From assembly GCA_029262735.1 (NCBI GenBank), contig JAJCYY010000079.1:1-61045 (forward strand): DNA of 61,045 nt, written 5' to 3'. A program made the position numbers and the translations under genes. Positions 47,913-56,800 of the stretch are shown piece after piece (position 1 is the stretch's first letter; every line of letters begins with the position of its first letter). The stretch comes from Chloroflexota bacterium (lineage in GTDB: Bacteria > Chloroflexota > Dehalococcoidia > Lucifugimonadales > Lucifugimonadaceae). The notes beneath the pieces were generated by a model, which was given only the letters and a program-made list of their open reading frames with translations, was not told the DNA's origin and made no database searches.

Positions 47913-49901
47913 TCAACCAACCGGCCAGCTCGCCATGTCGGCGAGTCCCCGCGCTATGCGCAGTCGCAGGGCTTCGGCGGATTCGGGGGTCCAGTCGTAG
48001 AAGCCTCTGCCGGTCTTGGTCCCGAGATCGCCTGACCTCACCTTTTCTGCAAGGACATCTGAAATTGTCTTTGAGTTGTCCAGGGACGGCAGGATCTGGC
48101 GGCCGATGTCCAGCGCGAGATCGAGGCCGATAAGTTCTCGCAACTCGAATGTCCCGGCGACCGAGAGCCGTCGGCCAAAGCTGTTGCGGACAACTTGATC
48201 GATCTCCGGGGCCGTGGCCACACCGAAGGAGACGATGTGCAGCGCCTCTCGAAAGATTGCAGCCTGGAGCCGGTTGCCGATAAATCCCTGGACTTCCTGC
48301 TGCACAACTGCAGGTCGCTTACCGATAGACTCCAGCAGTTTGACCGTGGTGTCGATGGTCTCCTGTGAAGTCTCGGGGCCGCGAACCACTTCGACGACCG
48401 GCAGTATGTGCGGCGGGTTGAAGTAGTGGGCGACCGCAATGCGGTCGGCTCTACCTGTTTCTGCGCCGATGGCACTCGGGAGGAAGGTGGATGTGTTGCT
48501 GAGGAGGATTGTGTGCGGCTGGCAGAGTTGGTCGAGCTCTTTGAATATGCGCTGTTTCAGGGCGAGGTCTTCCGAAGTTGCTTCTATCACGAGATCTGCG
48601 CCTGAGACTGCGGAGCGGAGGTCTGCCGATGCGGTGATTCGGCTCAGTGCATCGGGAACGGTCTCACTGGAGATCCTTCCAGATTCGGCAAGGAGTTTCA
48701 GACCGGCTTCGCATCGGGTCAATGCGCTATCCAGAAGGTCTTCACTGACATCGTTGATCGATACGTCATGACCGTGCGCTGCAAACTCAAGCGCAATGCC
48801 ATGTCCCATGAGCCCAGCCCCAACGATCGTTATTTTTTTACGTGGCTCAGCAGGCGAGCCTGTTTTACGTGGCTCAGGGCGGTGGACGGCTTGGAGTGAT
48901 TGGTTGCCTCCGACCGGTATCTCGGTCGGCGGGTTGTCTTTTTCTGCGGCGTCAGCTTCGTTTGCCTCAAGCTGTGCCAGTCGAATCAGCGCTCTGCCGA
49001 TTCGCAGTCGCAGTGCCTCAGCGCTCTCAGGTGTCCACTCATACATGCCGCGGCCCGTCTTCACACCCAGGTGGCCTCGCTGCACGGCGTCGATCATCAG
49101 CTGCGACGGGCCGGTGCTGGTGTCGATCTCTGCAAAAAGCTCGCCCATGATGATCTCGATGAGGTCCCATCCGACCTGCTCCCAGATCTCGAACGGACCG
49201 GCGAGGGCAAGGCGCCTGCCGAAGCCGTACTTGATGACCGAATCGATGTCTTGCGGCGATGCGATGCCACGTTGGACGAGCGCCGCCGCCTCTCGGCTGA
49301 GCGCGCCCTGAAGTCGGTTGGCTACGAATCCGGGAAGTTCTCGATCGATCACCACAGGCTTTTTGCCCATGCCGGTGTAGAGCGAACGAAGCGTTTCGCT
49401 CACGGCAGGATCGGCATCGGTCGCAGTCACGATCTCGACGAGCGGAAGCAGGTACGGCGGATTGAAGTAGTGAGTGACCGCAAACCGCTGCGGCCGTCCG
49501 GTGGCATCTGCCAGCTGGGACGGCATGAACGACGATGTGTTGCTGGCGAAGATGGCGTGAGCGGGCGCGGTAGAACCGGCCTCTGTCAACAGCTCGCGCT
49601 TCAAGTCCAGGTTTTCGAACACGGCCTCGATAACCAGGTCCGCATTCGCGCTGGCTGAGGAAAGATCGGTTGAATAGGTCAACCTGCCGCGGACAAGGTC
49701 GTGATGCTCAGCAGGTAGCAGGTTGGCTTCGGTCAGCAGATCGAGACCCAGGTCCACCCGCCTTCGAGCCGCGTCTAAGGCCGCTTCATCGCGGTCGACA
49801 ATCGTCACGCTGAGACCGTGCGCGGCAAATTCGAGGCCGATTCCGTGGCCCATCAGACCGGAGCCTATGACTGTGACGTTTTTGATGGAGTGATCTTGCA
49901 T
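47913..49901 (-). CDS. Tandem-fused 3-hydroxyacyl-CoA dehydrogenase (two complete HCDH units)
   Basis: A 662-residue protein (ATG 49901, MQDHSIKNVTVIGSG; an ATG at 49925 would add 8). It contains two full 3-hydroxyacyl-CoA dehydrogenases in a row. Unit 1 (about 1-315) has GSGLMGHGIGLEFAAHG, SNTSSFMPSQLA and HYFNPPYLLPLVEIV, ending TGRGMYEWTPESAEALRLR. Unit 2 (about 345-660) has GAGLMGHGIALEFAAHG, SNTSTFLPSAIG and HYFNPPHILPVVEVV, ending TGRGFYDWTPESAEALRLR. Both keep the NAD motif, catalytic His and C-terminal NP/QGFIGNR-type region. No enoyl-CoA hydratase domain is attached, unlike FadB. It should oxidise 3-hydroxyacyl-CoA in beta-oxidation or a related pathway. Confidence 0.88.
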   Translation of the reverse strand: MQDHSIKNVTVIGSGLMGHGIGLEFAAHGLSVTIVDRDEAALDAARRRVDLGLDLLTEANLLPAEHHDLVRGRLTYSTDLSSASANADLVIEAVFENLDLKRELLTEAGSTAPAHAIFASNTSSFMPSQLADATGRPQRFAVTHYFNPPYLLPLVEIVTATDADPAVSETLRSLYTGMGKKPVVIDRELPGFVANRLQGALSREAAALVQRGIASPQDIDSVIKYGFGRRLALAGPFEIWEQVGWDLIEIIMGELFAEIDTSTGPSQLMIDAVQRGHLGVKTGRGMYEWTPESAEALRLRIGRALIRLAQLEANEADAAEKDNPPTEIPVGGNQSLQAVHRPEPRKTGSPAEPRKKITIVGAGLMGHGIALEFAAHGHDVSINDVSEDLLDSALTRCEAGLKLLAESGRISSETVPDALSRITASADLRSAVSGADLVIEATSEDLALKQRIFKELDQLCQPHTILLSNTSTFLPSAIGAETGRADRIAVAHYFNPPHILPVVEVVRGPETSQETIDTTVKLLESIGKRPAVVQQEVQGFIGNRLQAAIFREALHIVSFGVATAPEIDQVVRNSFGRRLSVAGTFELRELIGLDLALDIGRQILPSLDNSKTISDVLAEKVRSGDLGTKTGRGFYDWTPESAEALRLRIARGLADMASWPVG

Positions 49902-49913
49902 CTGTAGAATCGG

Positions 49914-50282
49914 ATGGCCGTGCATATCATTAATGTGGAGCCTCGCCGGGAGAACCGAACAGCCGAGGAATTGATTCGGATGGACATCTTTTACGGGTTC
50001 TTGATCGGACTGGCATTTCCACCGATGCTCGTTATCGTAGTCGCGTCGATGATCGCTGGCCGCTCAGGTGGAGGCGTGATTGCCGGAGTTGCGTCGTTGA
50101 TCCTGCTGGCTGGCCCAATCGTCTGGATCATGATTTTTATAGCGTTGGGCATCAGCGCAGGTTTGGCTGCATTCGGTGGCTGGATCCTGGGCCTGGGAAT
50201 AGCTGCAGCCATGGTGATAGGTCTACTCATTTCGCGTGTACGCAGGACCCAGAAACGTCCGCCTGCAAGCTGGAGCCATTAA
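49914..50282 (+). CDS. Small multi-pass membrane protein, function unknown
   Basis: A 122-residue frame from ATG 49914; the ATG at 49980 (MDIFYGFLIG) gives 100 residues and fits a membrane protein better. Three hydrophobic stretches are visible: FLIGLAFPPMLVIVVASMI, GVIAGVASLILLAGPIVWIMIFIALGI and AAFGGWILGLGIAAAMVIGLLI. A basic cytoplasmic tail (SRVRRTQKRPP) follows. Gly/Ala/Ile-rich, no family recognised. Divergent from the dehydrogenase gene, with almost no spacer. Confidence 0.55.
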   Translation: MAVHIINVEPRRENRTAEELIRMDIFYGFLIGLAFPPMLVIVVASMIAGRSGGGVIAGVASLILLAGPIVWIMIFIALGISAGLAAFGGWILGLGIAAAMVIGLLISRVRRTQKRPPASWSH

Positions 50283-50305
50283 CTACGTGGTTGACCGTAG
50301 GCTGC

Positions 50306-51478
50306 TCACACCGAGTACCCGACCGATCCGTCGTCACGCAGCGGGATGTTACGCAACTCTTTCGAAACGAACGGCGACGATGCGATCTTTGAGTCGTCCA
50401 ACTCCACGCCGATTCCCGGCGCTTCCGGCACCGTGATGTAGCCGCCTTCCCTCTTGAGCGAGTTCCTGTAAACGGCGTGAATCTCCTCCTCGTCCCGAAT
50501 CGTGTACTCCTGCGTGATGAAGTTCGGTATTGAGGCGTCGATCTGTACAGCCGCCGCCGTCAGCACCGGGCCAAGATAGTTATGTGTTGCGACCGCCGAG
50601 TGGTAGGACTCGGCGATGGCTGCGATCTTCTTCACCTGCGTGATTCCACCGGCGAGGCCGAGGTCGGGCCGGACGTACTGCGGACCTCCGTTCTCCAGCA
50701 GTTCGCGGAACTCCCAAATGGTGTGCATACGCTCACCGTTTGCGATCGGCATGGCGGTGCGCTTTGCTATCTCGCCCTGGGAGATGATGCTGTCGATCTG
50801 AATCGGGTCTTCGTAGAAGAGCGGGTGGAACTCCAGCAGCGATTCAGCGAGCGCAATGGCGATCATCGGCGTCAGTTTGCGATGGATCTCCAGGATGATG
50901 TCCACATCCTCGCCACCGCCTTCACGAAGTGCGGCCACGTTGTCCCTTGTCTCGCGGATCAGGCGGGACTGCGTCATGGACTGGAACCCGTCCGGTAGCG
51001 GGTCGATCTTGAGCGCGGTGAAACCTTCGTCGGCTGCTTCGCTGGCGTTAATACGCAGACCGTCGGCGGTTGATGCAGGGTCCCCGGCGTCAAGGCGTCG
51101 CGATCCCATGAGTAGGTGAAGTCGAATCTTGTCCCGCGTCTTCCCGCCGAGAAGTTGCCAGACCGGAGCGTCGAAGTGCTTGCCCTTGATGTCCCAGAGT
51201 GCGATGTCCACCGCGCTTATCGCTCCTGAGAGCGCTGAGCCACGGAACGGACCCATGCGATACAGGAACTGCCAGTGATGCTCGATCTGCATCGGATCTT
51301 TACCGACGAGATACCCGGCGAACTTCTTGACGATCTGGTCGGCAGCTTCCGGATAGCCCCAGAAGGCGGACTGGCCGATTCCACTCAGGCCGGTGTCGGT
51401 CCAGATGCGGACTATGTGGTTGCCGGGCGCGGCTTCGTCACCGCCAATGAGCATCGATTCAATTTTTTCAATTTTCAT
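50306..51478 (-). CDS. Enolase-superfamily dehydratase/racemase (mandelate racemase/muconate lactonizing group)
   Basis: A 390-residue protein with an N-terminal capping domain (IVRIWTDTGLSGIGQSAFWGYPEAADQIV, GAISAVDIALWDIKGK) and a TIM barrel. Likely metal ligands are Glu in DIILEIHRK, Glu in LFYEDPI and Glu in IANGERM; the general base His is in VATHNYLGPVL. The pattern E-I-H / E-D-P / G-E-R resembles the D-mannonate/D-galactonate dehydratase group (acid sugar dehydration), but ligand 1 is Glu rather than Asp. Its C-terminus EAPGIGVELDDSKI is the same element as in the pseudogene remnants at 15.6 and 17.9 kb. Probably followed by the HAD gene as a separate unit. Confidence 0.88.
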   Translation of the reverse strand: MKIEKIESMLIGGDEAAPGNHIVRIWTDTGLSGIGQSAFWGYPEAADQIVKKFAGYLVGKDPMQIEHHWQFLYRMGPFRGSALSGAISAVDIALWDIKGKHFDAPVWQLLGGKTRDKIRLHLLMGSRRLDAGDPASTADGLRINASEAADEGFTALKIDPLPDGFQSMTQSRLIRETRDNVAALREGGGEDVDIILEIHRKLTPMIAIALAESLLEFHPLFYEDPIQIDSIISQGEIAKRTAMPIANGERMHTIWEFRELLENGGPQYVRPDLGLAGGITQVKKIAAIAESYHSAVATHNYLGPVLTAAAVQIDASIPNFITQEYTIRDEEEIHAVYRNSLKREGGYITVPEAPGIGVELDDSKIASSPFVSKELRNIPLRDDGSVGYSV

Positions 51479-51578
51479 ATTTTCTTCGCTTGACAGGGTC
51501 AGTTATTGAGGGGGCGATAGGCATGGCTGGAGTGCGGATTGCCTGGAGGCGGACAGGATAACTGGTTGATGGCGGTGG

Positions 51579-52292
51579 CTACTGGCGCAGCAACTCGGCC
51601 ACACCGTACACGTCTGTCACTCTCGGGTGTTCGTCGTGCCGGGGATGGTTGTTGTAGCGATCCATCAGCGCGGCGTTCATGCCAACCCCCTCAGCGGCCC
51701 GCAGGTCTGAGCTGATGCTATCGCCGACCATCATCGCTTTTGCTGCGTCGATGCCGCCTCGCTCAAGCGCAGCCCGGAAAATCATCGGGTCCGGCTTTTC
51801 TGCACCGACATCTCCGGACGTCACCGCATACTCGACATGATCCGTCAGGCCGATGGCATCGCACATCTCGTCTCCGGGCATCGGCATGTTGGAGATAGCG
51901 GCTACTCGAAATCCCGAAGCCCGCAACTGTTTGAACCCTGGGACAACATCGTCGAAAAGCGCCCACCCGTACTCCTGTGAACGGACCTTCGCCCAGACTC
52001 TTGCGGCCATTTCAAGGTCAACCTCATGTCCGGCGCCAGCAAGGACGAGCTGCTCGTAGCGCGCGAAGAACGTTTTTTGATCTTGTGGCGACAGCAGGCG
52101 TACCGGCGATGTTGAGTTCTGCTCTGCCATAAAGTGATCGGCTTCCAGGTAACCGCGGTCGATGCCGTCGCGGTCTAGCTCCATGTCGAATTGAGCCGCC
52201 GCGGCCTCCTGAATCCTCTCGCGGGGCGGGTCGAATTCAGCGAGTGTTCCGTACACATCGAAGAAGATGATTTCCGGCTTTGACGTTGCCAC
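51579..52292 (-). CDS. HAD-superfamily hydrolase (phosphatase-type)
   Basis: A 237-residue HAD protein. Motif I IIFFDVYGTLAEFD (nucleophile Asp, acid Asp replaced by Tyr-Gly-Thr spacing typical FDVYGT), motif II AAISNMP, Lys in VGAEKPDPMIF, and motif IV MMVGDSISSDLRAAEGVG. A C1-type helical cap is inserted. Such enzymes often dephosphorylate small metabolites such as nucleotides or sugar phosphates. It starts 3 bp after the ComF-type gene stop and the two are likely cotranscribed. Confidence 0.85.
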   Translation of the reverse strand: MATSKPEIIFFDVYGTLAEFDPPRERIQEAAAAQFDMELDRDGIDRGYLEADHFMAEQNSTSPVRLLSPQDQKTFFARYEQLVLAGAGHEVDLEMAARVWAKVRSQEYGWALFDDVVPGFKQLRASGFRVAAISNMPMPGDEMCDAIGLTDHVEYAVTSGDVGAEKPDPMIFRAALERGGIDAAKAMMVGDSISSDLRAAEGVGMNAALMDRYNNHPRHDEHPRVTDVYGVAELLRQ

Positions 52293-52295
52293 CGT

Positions 52296-52997
52296 CTACA
52301 GCTCCCTTGCGAGGACGAGTGCGCCAACCCAGTCTGCACCGGCCTCCTGCAGCGCGATGGCACAGGCGTTCAGGGTCGAGCCTGTCGTCATGACATCATC
52401 GATCAACAGAATCCTGTTTCCCGTCACAACCTCGGTCGCTTCGAACACATTTCTGACGTTCTCTGACCGCTCTCCAATGCTCGATGACCTTGCCTGCGCA
52501 GGTTGTGCGCCGGTTCTGACCAGCAAGCCGGTCTTCATTTCGATACCGGACAGTTCTGCGACTTTTCGTGCCAACAGTTCCGCCTGGTTGTAGCCGCGAG
52601 AGCGCATACGCGGTTGCGAGACCGGCACAGGCAGCAGTAGATCTACTGAATCACGGACGGTGCTGGGCAGCGCTTCGGCCATAAATTCGCCAAGCCGCGG
52701 TGCAAGAGCCCGGATGTCCCTGTACTTGAGCGCAGACACAGCATCACGCACAGCAGGTTCGTATGTGAACGCGGCTATCGCTCGATTCAGAGCGGGAGGC
52801 TCGTGAAAACACGCCTCGCAGGTATCTCTGGCGGAGGGCAGAGCGCACGTCCTGCACACTGCGCTCGTACCGAGCCTTGTCGAAACGGCCTCGCATCTAT
52901 CACAGAACAGGCTACCGTCGGCTCCGCAGTGAACGCATCGAGGCGGAAATAGCAGGTCCGTTGCGGAGTGAAAGGCTGAAAGCAGCGTCGATTTCAC
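52296..52997 (-). CDS. comF: ComF-family phosphoribosyltransferase-like protein
   Basis: A 233-residue protein; GTG at 52997 (VKSTLLSAFHSATDLLFPPRC) is taken as start, because residues before it in the longer frame (to 53072) are not family-like. Two Cys pairs form a zinc-ribbon: FPPRCVHCGADGSLFCDRC and VCRTCALP...CEACFHEPP. The PRPP-binding loop is LLIDDVMTTGSTLNACA, and PVPVSQPRMRSRGYNQAELLARK is the ComF signature. ComF acts in natural DNA uptake in several bacteria, but homologues are also kept in non-competent species. Divergent from hpf across 197 bp. Confidence 0.9.
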   Translation of the reverse strand: MKSTLLSAFHSATDLLFPPRCVHCGADGSLFCDRCEAVSTRLGTSAVCRTCALPSARDTCEACFHEPPALNRAIAAFTYEPAVRDAVSALKYRDIRALAPRLGEFMAEALPSTVRDSVDLLLPVPVSQPRMRSRGYNQAELLARKVAELSGIEMKTGLLVRTGAQPAQARSSSIGERSENVRNVFEATEVVTGNRILLIDDVMTTGSTLNACAIALQEAGADWVGALVLAREL

Positions 52998-53194
52998 AGG
53001 AATCCCATTCGCGTGGCTGTTCGATGCATCTTGGTGAACATAGAATAGTTGGCGTCTAGCCTGAAAGGCCAATCAACTTTACGTCAGACGGTAGAATTCG
53101 AGACCGGAAACTATTTGCGACGGTCACACATTTATTCGTGGCCAACATACGGACCAGGCACGGCCAGAGTGCGGCCACAGTGCGGGAGGGTTAG

Positions 53195-53788
53195 ATGGAC
53201 CTCACGATCAGCAGTCAACACACGACGTTAACCGATGCCATCAGGGACTATGCTGAGAAGCGAATGTCGAAGTTAGACGAACGCTTCAGCTTCGAGGCTA
53301 AGGTGAACCTGAGAATCCGAAAGGAAGGTACGAAGCGCGAAGAAGACCGCTATATCGCTGAGGTGACAATTCCGCTGAAACGAGGCTTCATTCGATCCGA
53401 AGAGCGCGCCGACACGCCTTACGCCGCGATTGACCTCGTACAGCACAACGTTGAGCGTCGTATCAGGCGCTACAAGACAAAGTACAACAAGCGGCGTCGA
53501 GGAAGCCTGGACGGGCTTGAAGCGGAGATTGCAGAGCAGATCGCGGCGACCGCCACCACGGCGGATGAGGCGGCGGAAGATGTGCTGGAGTTGGAGTTCG
53601 GACAGCTGGTCCGCACAAAGACGCACGACATGCCCCCGATAACTGTTCAGGAGGCGACTGCCCAGATGGACCTGCTTGGACACACCTTCTTCGTGTTCAG
53701 GAACCGGGAGAACGGCCAGATCAACGTGGTCTATCGGAGGCATGACGACGATTACGGCATGATCGTACCTGCCGAAGAGAGCGCATGA
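53195..53788 (+). CDS. hpf: Long-form ribosome hibernation promoting factor (HPF)
   Basis: A 197-residue HPF-long. The N-terminal S30AE/RaiA domain (MDLTISSQHTTLTDAIRDYA, KLDERFSFEAKVNLRIRKEG) binds in the decoding region of the 30S subunit. After a spacer of about 35 residues, the C-terminal domain (PPITVQEATAQMDLLGHTFF, RNRENGQINVVYRRHDDDYGMI) mediates 100S ribosome dimerisation. GGAGG four nt before the ATG. Expressed usually in stationary phase or starvation; no specific promoter signal is obvious. Convergent with the DUF2298 gene. Confidence 0.95.
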   Translation: MDLTISSQHTTLTDAIRDYAEKRMSKLDERFSFEAKVNLRIRKEGTKREEDRYIAEVTIPLKRGFIRSEERADTPYAAIDLVQHNVERRIRRYKTKYNKRRRGSLDGLEAEIAEQIAATATTADEAAEDVLELEFGQLVRTKTHDMPPITVQEATAQMDLLGHTFFVFRNRENGQINVVYRRHDDDYGMIVPAEESA

Positions 53789-53806
53789 GCCGCTGTTTGC
53801 GACTCG

Positions 53807-56800
53807 CTACCGGCTGACGGTCTGCGGGGCTGTGTACTCGTAGATCGTCACCGTGTCCGCCGAGTAGACGGGGCTCAGACCAAACTCGGCCATGCGATCA
53901 AACTTGGCGAGAGCGTCTTCGCCGTAGGTGATGCGCTCAAGCTCGCCGATAAAAACGTAGCGCACGTCGAACTCGTCCATAACCTCCAGCGCCTGCGTGA
54001 TCGATGGCGTTCGGAAGAAGTTGTCCACCCGCTGTCTGCGCTCTGTCACGGCCCAGGCATAGTTCACGCGCTGTTGCCGCTGGTGCCAGTCCCATCCGAT
54101 TACCGCCGGTAGGCCGGTATAGATGGAGACTCGACCGCCCCAGCGGTAGAGATCGGTCAGCCCTTCGACTATCACCGGCGAGCCTTCGACGTTCTCTTGC
54201 AGCCACTCGATCGCCTTGAGGTCGTCCGAGAGTGTCAGTTCGGCCGCTTGCCCTGACTGGTCACTTTCGACATGGACCGTGGACTCCATGTAAGCGGTTC
54301 CGTCGAGCCCTGTGTTCGAGGTGTCGAACCGGTCTCGGATGCGCACATTGGTGCCGAGGACCGGATAGATCATCACTCCCACCGCAAGAACAGCAACTCC
54401 TGTCATCCATGCGCCGCGCGGGACGGTGAGGCTCTTTGTCGAAAAGCGACCGGCGTTCCACATGAGCCACAGGAAGTAGCCGGAGGCAAGCGCCAGCAGC
54501 CACCATGCCTGCAGATAGAACTTGAACACAGTGTTCATGCGTCCGATATCGTCCTTGACGGTGAAGATGTCCACTCCACCGCCGAGGGCCATCGCCATGA
54601 CGACGAAGCCTGATGCGGCGAGAACGTAGCGCCCGCCCGGCTGACCGGACCTGTAGACGGCAGTTGCCGCAGCAATGATGAAGAGCGAGAGCACCAGTGT
54701 GAAGACCAGTGTCCCCCATTGAGTGAATGCGAATGTCAGAACTGCTGCGGACAGAGCAACGAGAACGAACGGAACGACCCAGAACGGCACGTCGTTGGCT
54801 TCCGAATACCGCTGGAACCAGGCCTTCATATCGGGCGTTCGGTCTTTTAGTTCGAAGAAGGCCCAGCTGATCACAACCAGCAGGAATATCGAGTGGATTG
54901 CAAAGTAACGCCAGAGCGGGGTGCGGAACTCGCTTTGCAAGACGCCGTTGTTGAACAGTTCGAAGTTGATGTGGAACGGCAGGTAGGCGACGTAACCAAC
55001 GGCCGCAACGAACACCCACTTCACCAGGCCGCCTGCAAGCCTTGCGCCCAGTGTTTTCCGTTGCACGAACAGTTCGCCGACCATGACCGCACCACCGGCA
55101 AGTAGCAGCTGCGTTGGAAAGTCCCACGCGTTGATGATCCGCAGGGCGCCGACCGCAACTCCAAGAACTGCCAGTCTGCCCCAGCGCTGCCATATTGCCT
55201 CGGATCCGGAGGCTCGCAGGAACACGGCCAGCGTCAGTCCGAGCGCCAGGAGCGCAAACGGTATGGCGATCATGTGTGCGTGCAGATCAGCAAACAGAAA
55301 CGAGAAGAACGGGAACTCTGTGATCTCGTTGCCGCCGGACCCGGACTCGAACATGCGGGAGCTTCGCCAGAAGTCGAAGGTGCCCGCGGGAACATTGTCC
55401 GCGACTGCACGGCGCGTGCCCTCGGCAACCTGCACTAATCCGTCGATGTTGCCTGCAACTGCGACCAGCGTTCCGCCGATGATTCCGGCAACTATCGGAG
55501 AACGAGCGCGCATCGCCGATACCGTGCCATCACGTGATGTCAGAGTCAGCGATGCCAGGTTGTAGACGATCGAGAAAGCGGCCGCAAAGGTAAAGGCGAA
55601 CAGCAGCGGAACGGCGAGGTTGTAGGCGATCGATGGCACGATGCCAGTGAAGCGGATCATGTCCGCAACGAGAAACTGTCCAAAGTAGTAGTAGTTGAGA
55701 TAGCCGCCAGCGAACCAGGGGTCGAACGGTGGCATGACGGAGGAGCGGGCAACGGCGTTGAGATAGGCGAAGTCCATTGGCTTCTCCCCGCCGCGGAAGG
55801 GATGCCACAGGTCAGGGTTCGCGAACCGGATGGCAAGAAAGGAGAGGAAGGCCACCAGGAAGAGAGCTTCGGAGAAGAGAATCAGGCGTCTTCGAGTTCG
55901 GAAAAACTCGATCATTTCGTCGCCTCGACGCCAGAGTGCGAATGCGGATAGCGTGCCGAGAACGAGCAGACCGGCAAGCGCTCCGCCGAATCCGAACTCG
56001 AGAATCCCGCCGCTCGCAAGCAGCCAGGTTACGGTTGCGGCGATGAGCAGGCCGAGCGGTTTGGAGAGCAGGTATCCACGGTCTGGAAAGGGCCGAAACA
56101 GCACGAACGACAGCGGGAGAGCGAAGAGTGCGAATATCTCGGCGGCGATCAGCCAGATGATCCAGCTTGCGCCCTCCGGCAGGCTGCGCAGGAACGCAAG
56201 ATCTGTCCATGTGCCACCGGATCGCTGCTGCTCAAGGTCATCTTCGGCGAGCAGGAGGCCGACCTGTCGACCCGACTGTGCCACGGGTGAACCGAGGCCG
56301 ATCTCCTGCAGCATCGTCGCACTGTCGAGTCTGCCTGTGTTCTCGAAGATCAGCACCTGCGGATGGTCGTAGACGGAGAAGCTCTCATCGGCCCATCCCG
56401 GCGCGACCGTCAGCAAGGTCCCGTCCGGCTGCTCGAAGCCTACCGGCGGATCGAAATTGACGCGCGTGAACTGGTCTTCGCGGTAGGTGACTCCGAGCGA
56501 TTGCACGGGCCGCGTGTCTGCATAGACAAGCTCATAGCCGAGCGATCCGTCGAAGAGCCGCTCGTAGTACTCGCTGCTCATTGGATAGCGCTCGGGCAGG
56601 CGCGGGATGGTGCCGTAGAGGCGGTTGCTGAAGAGAACGAGATAGTTGGAGCTTTCCAGCGTCTCGGTGATCTGGTCGAACTTCGCCACGCTGTCAGGGT
56701 TGTACAGCTCAAGCCGTTCATGGACGAGTGTTATGCCCGGTCTATGCGGGATGCCTTCTTCCCAGTGTTCCTGCACAACCCGTGATCCGGGAGCCGCGTT

